Positions 55,401-64,000 of a DNA stretch of 64,000 nt are shown piece by piece. Source of the stretch: Gonocerus acuteangulatus (taxonomy: Eukaryota > Arthropoda > Insecta > Hemiptera > Coreidae); NCBI GenBank assembly GCA_946811695.1, contig OX328124.1:60156754-60220753 (forward strand), written 5' to 3'. Each line of letters opens with the position of its first letter. Positions within the stretch are counted from its first letter, which is position 1. Position numbers and translations under genes: made by a program. Below the pieces are notes generated by a model. It did no database searches. It was not told where the DNA came from and saw only the letters and a list, made by a program, of their open reading frames with translations.

Positions 55401-55886
55401 CTTTTTTTGTTGTTGTTGTTGTTGTATGGGCTACAATGATCATGAGCACTATCATCTATTGTTTTAATATCAGCCGAGAAACAAGAAATCATTTAATATT
55501 TAAAATATTAAATCATAACTACTGCTTAGTACCTTCATAAGATAAATAATTTCTCTTTGTTTGGTTTTTAATACGGGAAGTTGCATTTTTAAATTTGCAT
55601 GTACGTTTTAATGAAAGTCAACAATAGTTTTAAATGTTTCCGATTTGTTTAAAATTTCCATTCTGTGGATACCGAACTTATCTCAAGGTCTTTGCAAATA
55701 GTGATCGACGGTAAGCACATCACCACATCGATTGCACATTGGACGATGCCTATAGACGAAGTGGTGGCCATGTGTTAGACGTGTGTGTACAATACGCAGC
55801 CTCGTAATTATTACTGAATCTCGTCGACTAAGGTCATCGTAGACTTTGGTGGTGCGAACTAAGGGAGAAACTGCTTTCAGCTTCTT
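55401..55886 (-). pseudogene. LINE 3' end with (CAA)n tail, minus strand
   Basis: Reading from 55886 down: SPLVRTTKVYDDLSRRDSVI, TRLRIVHTRLTHGHHFVYRH and MCNRCGDVLTVDHYLQR, then a stop. This is the I-group C-terminal block with a C-x2-C and the L-T-V-x-H knuckle, in one open frame of about 65 codons without an ATG. The 3' UTR runs to a (CAA)6-like tail (GTT repeats on the plus strand at 55408-55425). Tri-nucleotide tails are known for I elements. It is the least damaged of the short LINE ends here. Confidence 0.82.
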
Positions 55887-56728
55887 TTAAAGCAATTCTA
55901 AAAGAGGTTACCTCTTTATTTACTTGACATTTCACATTTATTTGTCAGTTAGTTTAAGCACATTCTTCAGACATGTTGTGTGAATCTAACCAACTTCTTG
56001 AGGAAAATAGTTATGCATCTTCTGCTTGAAGGACTTAATATTATAATATGATGATGTCTGTAAAAGGCAAGATTGTTGGGAGGAGGGCCAAGAAGGGTGG
56101 GTATAGTTGCCCAAGCAGCTGTATATCACCAAGCATACCAATCAGACACCAAGAGCGAATCCAAGTCAAGGTTCGACACGGGACCTAATTCCAGCATTGC
56201 CAATGTCTGCGGCCTTCGGTCCTCTTCTTTTAAATAATAAACAGTTTATTATGTTAATTTATCTCCCCCTCTAAATGTCCCTTGCCTGCTTGAAGGTCAT
56301 GCAGAAATCATACACAGGTTTTACAGAACCCTGACCACATCTCAAGCAGAAGTAGAGGAGATTCGGCTTAACCCCAAGTGCTAATGCACTGTGATTCATA
56401 TTAATGGATGAAAATTCATAAAATATAGAATGAGATAATCTGACAGAGAAAATAGAAGGCATTGTAGATGTAATCAATATTATTCAATTAAAAGAGAAAG
56501 AATTGGAATTCAATTATTTTAAGACTTGCTTAACCACGCCATCTCGGAAAATCCTCTTAAAACTGACTTTCATTAATATTTTTATAATAATTATGGATTT
56601 GAACCAAAACAAAAGGAAGGCCATCGACTAGTAATAAATGAATGGTTACGTTAAAAAAGTTAACAAATAACAAGCTATATGAAAGAGGTCATCGAATAAT
56701 TAAAGTGATAAAAATAATAAAGCTCTTG

Positions 56729-56760
<32 letters not shown>

Positions 56761-56781
56761 AGCCCTATTTAACATCAGCTA
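55887..56781. other. Non-coding sequence
   Basis: 55960-56040 (TTGTGTGAATCTAACC, GTTATGCATCTTCTGCTTGA) is a diverged family F tail. A27 at 56730-56756. Nothing else recognised. Confidence 0.4.
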
Positions 56782-56782
56782 A

Positions 56783-56813
<31 letters not shown>

Positions 56814-56834
56814 CATGTGTGTGTGTGTGTGTGT

Positions 56835-56881
<47 letters not shown>

Positions 56882-56885
56882 TATA
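56782..56885. repeat. (TA)n-(TG)n-(TA)n microsatellite
   Basis: TA at 56782-56813, TG at 56815-56836, TA at 56838-56885. Confidence 0.95.
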
Positions 56886-57045
56886 CATTTATGTGTGTAT
56901 ATATCACACTTTTTCTTATTTCCTTTTATGGCAGGGGGTCGATAAAGCAGTGCACCAAACGTTTTTGATCAACTACTTTATTTGCTCTATTTTGACCGAC
57001 ATATTTCGTGCCTTTGTTCGCGCCTCTTCAGGGGCAAAAATATTT

Positions 57046-57714
57046 TTTTTGTAAATCCCAAATTCAAATTTGTACAATAATAAACATTTATCGTTTCTCT
57101 AAATTAATTTACTTTTGGTAAAACTGAAGGAGAGTGTCCTCAGCACCGATTTTCTTCAAAGTTTGCACTATAACGTATTTTGATGCACTAAACACGAATC
57201 CGTTGAAAAAAAAAGTTGCTCGCAACTAGGAAAGAAGTTATTTAAAAAAAAAGTTCACTGTTATGAAGGTTAGGGAAGACTGCCTTGGACGACTTTTGGG
57301 CCATAGAATTCTTTTCATTTCTGCGAGTTGGATTGACTAGGGGTTTTGATGTTTTCTTGAGCGAGCGGAGCGAGCGGAAACGCATAGCACGTATGCCCAA
57401 AAGCGACAGTTTACGACCAAGTCAGCTACCACAGGTGAGTCTAAATTTCAATTACACTTCGTCATTAAGGACTATTGCGCAGGCGCGTGTTTACATATAA
57501 GCTGTTTACCCCGTCTTTTATAACCTCCATAAAAGTGAACTTTAGTGCTTAATAACTTCTTTCCTTGTTTCGAGCAACTTTTTTTTTCAACGGATTCGTG
57601 TTTAGTGCATCAAAATACGTTATAGTTCAAATTTTGAAGAAAATCGGTGCTGAGGACACTCTCCTTCAGTATTACCTTACTTTTAAACAAATAATATTTT
57701 ATTAAAAATTCTTA
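57046..57714. mobile_element. Foldback element inserted in the Penelope terminus
   Basis: Arms at 57119-57272 and 57520-57675 are inverted copies (TACTGAAGGAGAGTG, CTCAGCACCGATTTTCTTCA, AACGGATTCGTGTTTAGTGC). The 247-base centre (57273-57519) contains GAGCGAGCGGAGCGAGCGG and is moderately GC-rich. By comparison with 9319-9290, the host sequence should read CTTCAGGGGC directly into a few bases and TTATCAGGAAGTCC, so the whole block is an insertion. A 71-codon frame in the centre (57285-57500) is unrecognised. Confidence 0.75.
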
Positions 57715-58191
57715 TCCTACCTTATCAGGAAGTCCTCTCGTCATGTATACTGGCTTGAGTCAGGCGTAATACTGACAAGTCATCTCAGGTAATGAATATG
57801 GCCGTATTCTATCGATTCTTTCGGCTTTATCGACCCCCTGCTGTAAAAAGAAACAAGAACCAAGTGAAAAATTTATATTGGGTCTTCATTCAGAAGAATT
57901 AATACATATATATATATATATATATATTATTTTTGAGGTTTCTTCGCTGGGGAGAATTATTTGTGTTAATACGGCATTCTCCAGCGGTCGAATTATTTGC
58001 GTAATATTTCGCAGAAATCACATTCTCTTCTTCAGACGGTCCATGGCTTTAAATTTTTTGTATACTTGTTATTTTTTAATAACCTATATATTCGATTGAT
58101 CATATTGCCATATGGCAAGTTTCAGATGTGCTTTGTTGTACCGAGGCCTGTTGACATAGAGTAGAGCCGTTGGGACTGCTTTGAGACTGTT

Positions 58192-58775
58192 CTACGTCTT
58201 GCTTCTTTGCGCTTGCTTGTATTTTCCCACCCGATCTTCCTTCAATAGTTCTGAGAACGGGTTTCCATGTAGGATGTAGAATGACACCTTCATTCTGTTC
58301 AGAGTCTTAGGTTGCTTGAATATTTCGACAGCCTCTCTTACTAGTCTTCTTTGACGATTGTCTTCTTTGGCTAGGACTCTGGCTTCGTCAAAAAGCATTT
58401 GCCCGGGACATTCTTCACCATGTCTTGCAACGGCAGACGTTTTTGTGCGTCTCAGGCGGTAGTCAGCGCAATGTTGGCCTATTCTAGTGGCTATTTTCTT
58501 CCCCGTCTGTCCTACGTAGACTGTCCCACAGTCGCAAGGGAGAAGATAAACGCCTTTGTCTTGCAGCCTCTGTTTATCTTTTGCCGATCCTAGCCAGTCG
58601 CTTATTTTATCCAAAGGTCGAAAAGCGACGTCTACTCCTCGACTTATGAACAGTCTGCCTATCTTCTCACTTATCCCTCGGACGTATGGCAGCGATACTC
58701 TGTGACCCAGTTCTTCTTTTTGTGTCTCATCAATTTCTTTTTGTTTTTTCTTTTTAATACGACTAACTGCTCTAT
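58192..58775 (-). pseudogene. Penelope-like GIY-YIG endonuclease, minus copy
   Basis: From a linker (VSLPYVRGISEKIGRLFISR) through DKISDWLGSAKDKQRLQDK to the endonuclease GVYLLPCDCGTVYVGQTGKK, IATRIGQHCADYRLRR, SAVARHGEECPGQM and LVREAVEIFKQPKTLNR. The GVY and YVGQTG motifs, the Arg in TRIGQH and a later Glu are those of GIY-YIG nucleases. The CDC pair before YVG is typical of Penelope proteins. It is one base out of frame with the RT upstream (shift near 58775, where SNG should run into LDRAVSRIKKKKQKEIDETQ). Apart from that shift the domain looks complete to its normal C-terminus (stop at 58192-58194). Confidence 0.92.
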
Positions 58776-59412
58776 CTAACTACCGTTAGACTTGAGGTCG
58801 TTCTTGAGGAAAGCGAGTTCTTTACGAAGGTAGGCTTCGTTGCTACATAATTCGAAAGCCCTGTATGTCAGAGTCTGCACAACTCCTCTCTTCTGCGCTG
58901 GGTGGTGCTGGGATTCAGCATGCAGATATCGTCCGGTAGATGTAGGTTTCCTGTAGACTGTATGTCCCAATCCGCCGCCTGGTTCCTTGATGATCAGAAG
59001 ACCCAAAAATGGAAGCTTTCCATCCTTCTCTTCTTCCATTGTACAATTGATTGATGGGTGGGAAGCATTCAGAAAGCTTATGAACTTTTTTAATTCTTCA
59101 GGACCATGCGGCCAGACTACTAATACGTCGTCTACGTATCTGAGCCACAATTTCGGCTTGAGAGTTGACGTATTTATCGCTTGCTTCTCAAATTCCTCCA
59201 TAAAGATGTCTGCTACCACTGGTGATAGAGGGCTCCCCATCGCCACTCCATCCTTTTGTTTGTAGATAACATCTTTATATTGGAAAAAACAAGACGTGAG
59301 GCATATCTCTGCGAGCTTCATCATCTTACCTTGGAGCAGACTCTTTTCACGGATAATGGCAAGTGAGTCCGTAACTGGTAGATTCGTGAATAAGGCCTCA
59401 ACATCAAAGCTC
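58776..59412 (-). pseudogene. Penelope-like reverse transcriptase, C-terminal half, minus copy
   Basis: Reads FDVEALFTNLPVTDSLAIIR (motif A Asp), KDVIYKQKDGVAMGSPLSPV (motif B), LRYVDDVLVVWPHGPEEL (motif C Asp pair), KLPFLGLLI (motif D/E) and HTVYRKPTSTGRYLHAESQH HP (thumb). These residues are those of Penelope RT, which is related to telomerase RT. The N-terminal half of RT is absent: homology stops at the inversion centre near 59412. The sequence preserves everything from motif A to the thumb, so it supplies the parts deleted in the plus copy. Confidence 0.93.
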
Positions 59413-59429
59413 CCATCTATCGAACCAGT

Positions 59430-60323
59430 AAGGTCTTGGCAAGGCTATTAAAACCCACGGTTGGAAACTCTTTTTCAGCTGTAAAGAACTCAAGCCACCT
59501 AGTGGAGATCCTTAACAAAGTCAAAATAGAGGAAGGTGATGTGTTGGTGAGCTTTGATGTTGAGGCCTTATTCACGAATCTACCAGATACGGACTCACTT
59601 GCCATTATCCGTGAAAAGAGTCTGCTCCAAGGTAAGATGATGAAGCTCGCAGAGATATGCCTCACGTCTTGTTTTTTCCAATATAAAGATGTTATCTACA
59701 AACAAAAGGATGGAGTGGCGATGGGGAGCCCTCTATCACCAGTGGTAGCAGACATCTTTATGGAGGAATTTGAGAAGCAAGCGATAAATACGGCAACTCT
59801 CAAGCCGAAATTGTGGCTCAGATACGTAGACGACGTATTAGTTAACGAAATTGTTGAGACACAAAAAGAAGAACTGGGTCACAGAGTATCGCTGCCATAC
59901 GTCCGAGGGATAAGTGAGAAGATAGGCAGACTGTTCATAAGTCGAGGAGTAGACGTCGCTTTTCGACCTTTGGATAAAATAAGCGACTGGCTAGGATCGG
60001 CAAAAGATAAACAGAGGCTGCAAGACAAAGGCGTTTATCTTCTCCCTTGCGACTGTGGGACAGTCTACGTAGGACAGACGGGGAAGAAAATAGCCACTAG
60101 AATAGGCCAACATTGCGCTGACTACCGCCTGAGACGCACAAAAACGTCTGCCGTTGCAAGACACGGTGAAGAATGTCCCGGGCAAATGCTTTTAGACGAA
60201 GCCAGAGTCCTAGCCAAAGAAGACAATAGTCAAAGAAGACTAGTAAGAGAGGCTGTCGAAATATTCAAGCAACCTAAGACTCTGAAATTTATAGGTTTAA
60301 AATGTCTTGAGAATGAATTATGA
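59430..60323 (+). pseudogene. Penelope-like RT-endonuclease, plus copy with in-frame internal deletion
   Basis: An open frame of 295 codons (59436-60323) starts RLLKPTVGNSFSAVKNSSHL VEIL, goes through motif A (VSFDVEALFTNLP), motif B (GVAMGSPLSPVVADIF) and motif C (RYVDDVLV), then jumps directly to NEIVETQKEELGHRV and a full GIY-YIG domain (CDCGTVYVGQTGKKIATRIG). About 490 bases present in the minus copy (motif D, thumb and linker) are deleted without breaking the frame. The last residues (KFIGLKCLENEL) differ from the minus copy after KQPKTL, so the 3' end is replaced by flank. RT activity is not expected, but the nuclease could be intact. Confidence 0.92.
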
Positions 60324-60663
60324 TCATTTATATTTGTACATACACAAATATTGATATAATGTGTATTAGTAAAGCATAATAATAAGGGTGATCATCTCTT
60401 CCATTTTTCAAGAAGCTCACACATAAAAGCCACTAAAAATTGAAAATAAAATATACAAAAAAATAAGAGAAACGAAAAAATTAAAGAAGGGGGAATAATA
60501 ACTTTAAAAAAAGGGGGAAATAAAAACAAATTGAAATGGAGAAGAAAAAAATTAATTAAATTAATATATGAAGTGTTTTCAGGAGAATATATTGAGTGCT
60601 AGAAAATAAAAAGTTTAAATGAAAGCTTAATATTCTAATCTAGGCTGATTTTACACCTCATTT

Positions 60664-60724
<61 letters not shown>

Positions 60725-61022
60725 CATCTTGATCAAGTTCAACGTTCTGAACAAATCGCTCATTTAATGATTTCTTGATGATGTTTATTTTCTCATTAAA
60801 TAAGTTTATTTTACTTCTGACATACTTCATCTGAAGAAGTTTGGAATATATCCAAAGTGCATTAAATTTTTAGTAACAAGGTCAGTCGATGCACCCAAAT
60901 AAAATAAATACAAAAAAAAAACAAGGTAACGAAATTCATCATCCCTTACTCCTTCCCAATGGGTTTGTCATATAGTCTATTCAAAGTCCCGTGATAGTGG
61001 AATCATATCATGTTTTGGAACT
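60324..61022. other. Non-coding sequence with A56 homopolymer
   Basis: 60666-60721 is an uninterrupted A tract of about 56 bases. The surrounding DNA is A-rich. 60900-61020 may contain the eroded continuation of the minus-strand LINE fragment. Confidence 0.5.
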
Positions 61023-61238
61023 TTATGAATACCTTCTATTGGAGAAGGCAATTGGTGCTTGCCATGTCAAGGTGTTTACTTGTTCGTTTTTAAATATCCC
61101 AGAATGTCCTGGGATCCGCACCAAAATCACCTTCCGTTTCTTTTGATGTAAGCTATGAATTCGTTCTAGTATATTTATTGTTAGCGGATGCCATGAAAAT
61201 GAAAAACCTCTATCAAGGAGCAGAAAGAGAATCTTCAA
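61023..61238 (-). pseudogene. LINE RNase H fragment, minus strand
   Basis: The frame contains HPLTINILERIHSLHQKKRK and VILVRIPGHSGIFKNEQVNT. In I-group LINEs the RNase H ends with H-P-L-x-x-x-I-L-x-x-I-x-x-L, then W-x-P-G-H-x-G-I-x-G-N-E-x-A-D. Here W is R, G-N-E is K-N-E and the final Asp is lost, so it is inactive. It may be part of the same lineage as the 55401-55886 fragment. Confidence 0.7.
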
Positions 61239-61391
61239 ATTTGATTAAATAAGGACCGAGATATACAGGGTGGCCTAGATAAGGGCCAAAATCTCCCAAG
61301 TGACTCTTTTCAGATTTACGATACGGTTTGAATTTTAAGTATACTTGTTTACACATATATTTATATACGTGTAAATACTAAAATTGTATAC

Positions 61392-61399
<8 letters not shown>
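61239..61399. other. Spacer
   Basis: Contains ATACAGGGTGGCCTAGATAA near 61263; nothing recognised. Confidence 0.4.
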
Positions 61400-61448
<49 letters not shown>

Positions 61449-61460
61449 GAGAGAGAGACT
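61400..61460. repeat. (TA)n with (GA)n end
   Basis: TA dinucleotides at 61400-61448 followed by GAGAGAGAGA to 61459. Confidence 0.95.
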
Positions 61461-61471
61461 ATATATATTGA

Positions 61472-61792
61472 CTAGATGAAAGGAAATTAATTAGTAAACA
61501 TGAATCACAAAAATATAATAAAAATGAAATTGCAACGGCTAGATCGATTCGTGTCGATAAGAGAAACAATGAATATGATCTAAAATATATAAAAGATAAT
61601 GATCTGTCGGTACTTGCTTATAATATATCTGCTCTCAAAAATAAAATTCATGATATTAATTTTCTTAACTACGTAACAAGCCAAGATATCTTATTATTAT
61701 TCGAAACCCACGTTTCGAATGATTTTGAACAATATGCCGTAAGATTTGGTAATTACGTATTAAAATGGATTCCAGCTTTTGTGGTTTTTTAA
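61472..61792 (+). pseudogene. LINE apurinic-type endonuclease N-terminal fragment
   Basis: An open frame of 106 codons without an in-frame initiating Met. The core reads DLSVLAYNISALKNKIHDIN and FLNYVTSQDILLLFETHVSN, the first strands of the exonuclease-endonuclease-phosphatase fold of LINEs (L-S-x-L-x-Y-N-x-x-S-L ... D-I-L-x-L-x-E-T). The conserved Asn of the first motif and Glu of E-T-H are present. After about GNYVLKWIPAFVVF the frame ends and the sequence passes straight into what looks like a LINE 3' UTR, so most of the element is deleted. Confidence 0.7.
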
Positions 61793-62508
61793 ATGGGCGC
61801 AACTGGGAGAATATTGTAGGCTTTGGTAGGGATGCTTAGAACAGGAGGAGTGTGTTAATATTATTAAAACAATAGTATTTATATGTGTATTTTAGTAGTT
61901 TTAGTTTTTATGTTTATATTTTGGAAATATAAATTATATCATGATGATTAGATAGTTAGCCGTCGAGGTGATAAGTAAAGATGGAATGGTTGGGATTCGG
62001 CTAAATAAACCTCAATATGATTTTGTTTTAAAAAATCTATATTTCGGGATATCTATATCTATCTATATAGATTTTTTAAAACAAAATCATATTGAGGTTT
62101 ATTTAGCCGAATCCCAACTATTCCATCTTTACTTATAAATTATATGTTAATTATTAGGGACCGTAATTTACTGTTATGTAGCAGATATTTAATAAATAAT
62201 TTTATATGGTATAATTGTATTAAAATATTAAAATTGGGTTGTTAGAAATTTTTTAGTTGTAAGCAAGTAGCTGTGATGTAAGTTTGTAAAACGTATCTTG
62301 TCTTTGCCTTTTTTGATATTTGTTTTTATCACATATTAAAGCTATTATTATGGTTGGTGATACCTCTTTCTGATGGCGGTTCGCCAAGAGTATTAGTCTT
62401 CAGAGTTATATGTATTCAGCAATGTTTTGTCTACACTTTGTTACAAGTTGGTTTGTTGTTTGGTTATGTTTTTTGTTGCCTAATAAAGACTATTTATCTA
62501 TCAATCTA

Positions 62509-62511
<3 letters not shown>
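61793..62511 (+). other. LINE 3' UTR with TATC-type tail, interrupted by a palindrome
   Basis: The sequence ends TTTTTTGTTGCCTAATAAAG ACTATTTATC followed by short TATC repeats and (TA)n at 62510-62551, a typical LINE 3' end with a simple-repeat tail. It is split by the palindromic insertion at 61940-62136. Confidence 0.6.
61940..62136. mobile_element. Palindromic Penelope-like (family D) insertion with target duplication
   Basis: Arms of 70 bp (61972-62041 and 62067-62136) are inverted copies with one visible mismatch, containing TGGGATTCGGCTAAATAAAC and CTCAATATGATTTTG. TAAATTATAT directly precedes (about 61930-61939) and follows (62136-62145) the block, a likely target-site duplication. 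The leading GATAGTTAGCC matches family D starts at 5149 and 49073. Confidence 0.7.
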
Positions 62512-62557
<46 letters not shown>

Positions 62558-62596
62558 TCTTTATTAGGCAACAAAAAACATAACCAAACAACAAAC
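62451..62596. repeat. Tail-to-tail LINE 3' ends around (TA)n
   Basis: GTTTGTTGTTTGGTTATG...ACTATTTA at 62451-62497 is the inverted copy of 62551-62596, with (TATC)n and (TA)n between. The right copy is only about 46 bases of the 3' end. Confidence 0.85.
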
Positions 62597-63332
62597 AGAT
62601 TTGTATGTTTAAGTGAAAATTCTCTTGTATTTCTTTTCTAACTGTCTATATATAGGCAAACCAGAGTTACAGCGCCGAAAAGCGGAATGTATACCTTCTT
62701 CTTAAAGGATATTTCGTGTTGTTCTACCAAATTTATAACGAAAAATTAATTTATGTATTTTCTATATTATTCTACTATATGGAAAGCTCTTACGCCAGAG
62801 CTACGAAGAGGTCCACTATAAAATAATAATGAAAAAGTAAAAGCAGCTAAAAGTCTGCTTTAATAAATAAAATAAAGGCCTCTGTACAACCCTTTCATTA
62901 AACTCGCTTAGTCTTGAAATGTTTTCGAACTAAGCTTACTCAGCAGTATTTGAAAATTTTCAGATATTCTTCCCATCCATTGAAAGCACTTACAATATCC
63001 GTCGAATCTTCCATATTCAGGGGATTGGAACGTTTAACATGAATATCATTTAAATTGATATCAGTATAAAATCCTAGAACCATTATATGTATTTTATACG
63101 TGTATTACTTCGGTAAATATTTATTTTTTAATCGCTTTATAAACATTTACGTTTAATATCAAATTTAATTTAGGCAAAACACTTAATAAGTGTAAACCTT
63201 AAATTTTAATGGTCCTATTTTGCTTCTCGTTTTTCTTTTACATCAGATACTCCTCATATTGGTGTTAATAGCTCTTATTAGTGGGGAATGATATCACCGA
63301 GTTTCATTGAAATGAAATAAAATTAACGGCTG
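62597..63332. other. Non-coding sequence
   Basis: AT-rich; no gene or element recognised. Confidence 0.4.
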
Positions 63333-63640
63333 AAAATTTAAAATACATTTTTTTTTTTTTAATCTTCCCAAAATTTTAATATAGGTTTTTTTTAATGTGC
63401 TAAAAACAAATATGACATCCGTTTTTAAATATAATTGTTTTTTTATAATGGATAACGTTTTAAAGATAGGTATAAGGAATATTTTGGTAAAATAATGACT
63501 TCTATAGAGTCGAGTGTGTAAAACAATTTTTGATTAAAAAATGGATGTCAGATTTGATTTTAGCACATTCAAAAACCCCTGTATTCAAATTTTGGGAAGA
63601 TTCCAAAAATTAAAAAAAAAAAAATGTATTTTAAATTTCG
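63333..63640. repeat. Inverted repeat, about 105-bp arms
   Basis: The left arm (about 63333-63440) contains AAAATACATTTTTT, ATCTTCCCAAAATTTTAATA, AATGTGCTAAAAACAAATAT and GACATCCG. The right arm (about 63522-63640) is its inverted copy. The 80-base spacer is AT-rich. A 65-codon frame at 63541-63738 is incidental. The class is unknown; the form is like a foldback element. Confidence 0.75.
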
Positions 63641-64000
63641 CTAAGGCGAAGAAAATTTTTTATATTTCAAAGAAAACCCCGATTCAAACCAAATTTAGAG
63701 GGTCGATAAAGGTTTTAAAGTTACATATTTTCGTCTGATTGGGGTATTTCTACGTGTTCCGGAATCGGCATTATATGGAAAAACGTTAAAATTGGACTAT
63801 TATTTTTAGAACCATTTCTCACTAGTACTTCCCGAGATAATACAATAGTAATTTATATGGTTCGAAAAAGGAGTCTTTTTCTTTTCAAAAAGCTCAAGGA
63901 CGTGAAGGTCGGGTTATTTTAAGGCGAGATATTGAATTTCGAAACGTAACCTACATTTTTCGCTTACAAATTTTTAGAACTCCAGGTAAATTTTCAACAT
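63641..64000. other. Non-coding sequence to window end
   Basis: Nothing recognised. Confidence 0.4.

Larger units (their letters stand above)
56890..60323. mobile_element. Penelope-like element A, inverted pair with nested foldback
   Basis: A minus-strand copy (60 kb side to left: RT and endonuclease 59412 down to 58192, 3' UTR to about 57830, terminus 57830-57715 and 57045-56890) is joined head to head with a plus-strand copy (59430-60323). The terminus carries GGGGGTCGATAAAGC, CAACTACTTTATTTGCTCTA and TTTCGTGCCTTTGTTCGCGC, then CTCTTCAGGGGC, the same modules as 9180-9420. The centre of inversion is at 59413-59549. RT plus GIY-YIG endonuclease is diagnostic of Penelope-like elements. Confidence 0.9.

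Noticed and set aside
58399..59265. Plus-strand frames of 64 and 92 codons, and the minus-strand mirror at 59991-60185
   Set aside because: Antisense shadows of the Penelope RT and endonuclease. Seen twice only because the element is present twice.

Overview
This is a very AT-rich, intron- and operon-free stretch of animal nuclear DNA, most likely from an invertebrate and probably an arthropod. That placement is inference. It rests on the mix of Penelope-like elements with GIY-YIG endonucleases, RNase H-bearing I-superfamily LINEs, Helitron-like ends, piggyBac, hAT and Ty1/copia remnants, 5S- and tRNA-derived SINE pieces, and long (TA)n microsatellites. No bacterial, viral or organellar gene organisation is visible. 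No complete host gene can be called. One short candidate host exon (3401-3542, +) and one GC-rich patch with two CRE palindromes (19440-19740) are the only non-transposon candidates.

Layout. 1-8 kb: a decayed piggyBac-like element bounded by TTAA (627-1916), the candidate exon, a piggyBac-type MITE with the same first bases (4799-5007), an array of about 143-bp repeats (5455-6165) and a short Helitron-like element (6523-7305). 9-17 kb: Penelope-type termini, a 5'-truncated I-superfamily LINE with RT and RNase H (about 10.7-13.3 kb), and SINE modules including 5S- and tRNA-like sequences. 17-26 kb: another LINE 3' end, a CRE-bearing patch, a TAA-flanked MITE (20224-20863), and a 4.3-kb Helitron-like element (21380-25704) carrying a Ty1/copia remnant and a foldback element. 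26-36 kb: a 4 x 123-bp array, a 10 x 136-bp array with an ordered variant pattern, a 5S-like fragment and dispersed repeats. 36-50 kb: a hAT MITE, a short tRNA-SINE with target-site duplication, a Penelope-like element with 466-bp inverted arms (42180-43458), a tandem duplication, and a near mirror image of the 5.3-6.2 kb repeat (49371-50160). 50-64 kb: LINE 3' ends on both strands, a large inverted Penelope-like pair (56890-60323) interrupted by a foldback insertion, a LINE endonuclease fragment, and three strong palindromes.

How the parts relate. Almost everything recognisable is a mobile element or its debris. At least four self-propagation machineries are represented: Penelope RT plus GIY-YIG; LINE endonuclease, RT and RNase H; copia integrase, RT and RNase H; and DNA transposons. 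Many short elements depend on these in trans. All the transposase and RT genes carry stops, frameshifts or deletions, except for a 199-codon Penelope endonuclease reading frame at 42651-43250. The recurrent theme is inverted duplication: Penelope-like ends, foldbacks and tail-to-tail LINE ends. I did not see a clearly new gene system. The most unusual items are listed as findings.
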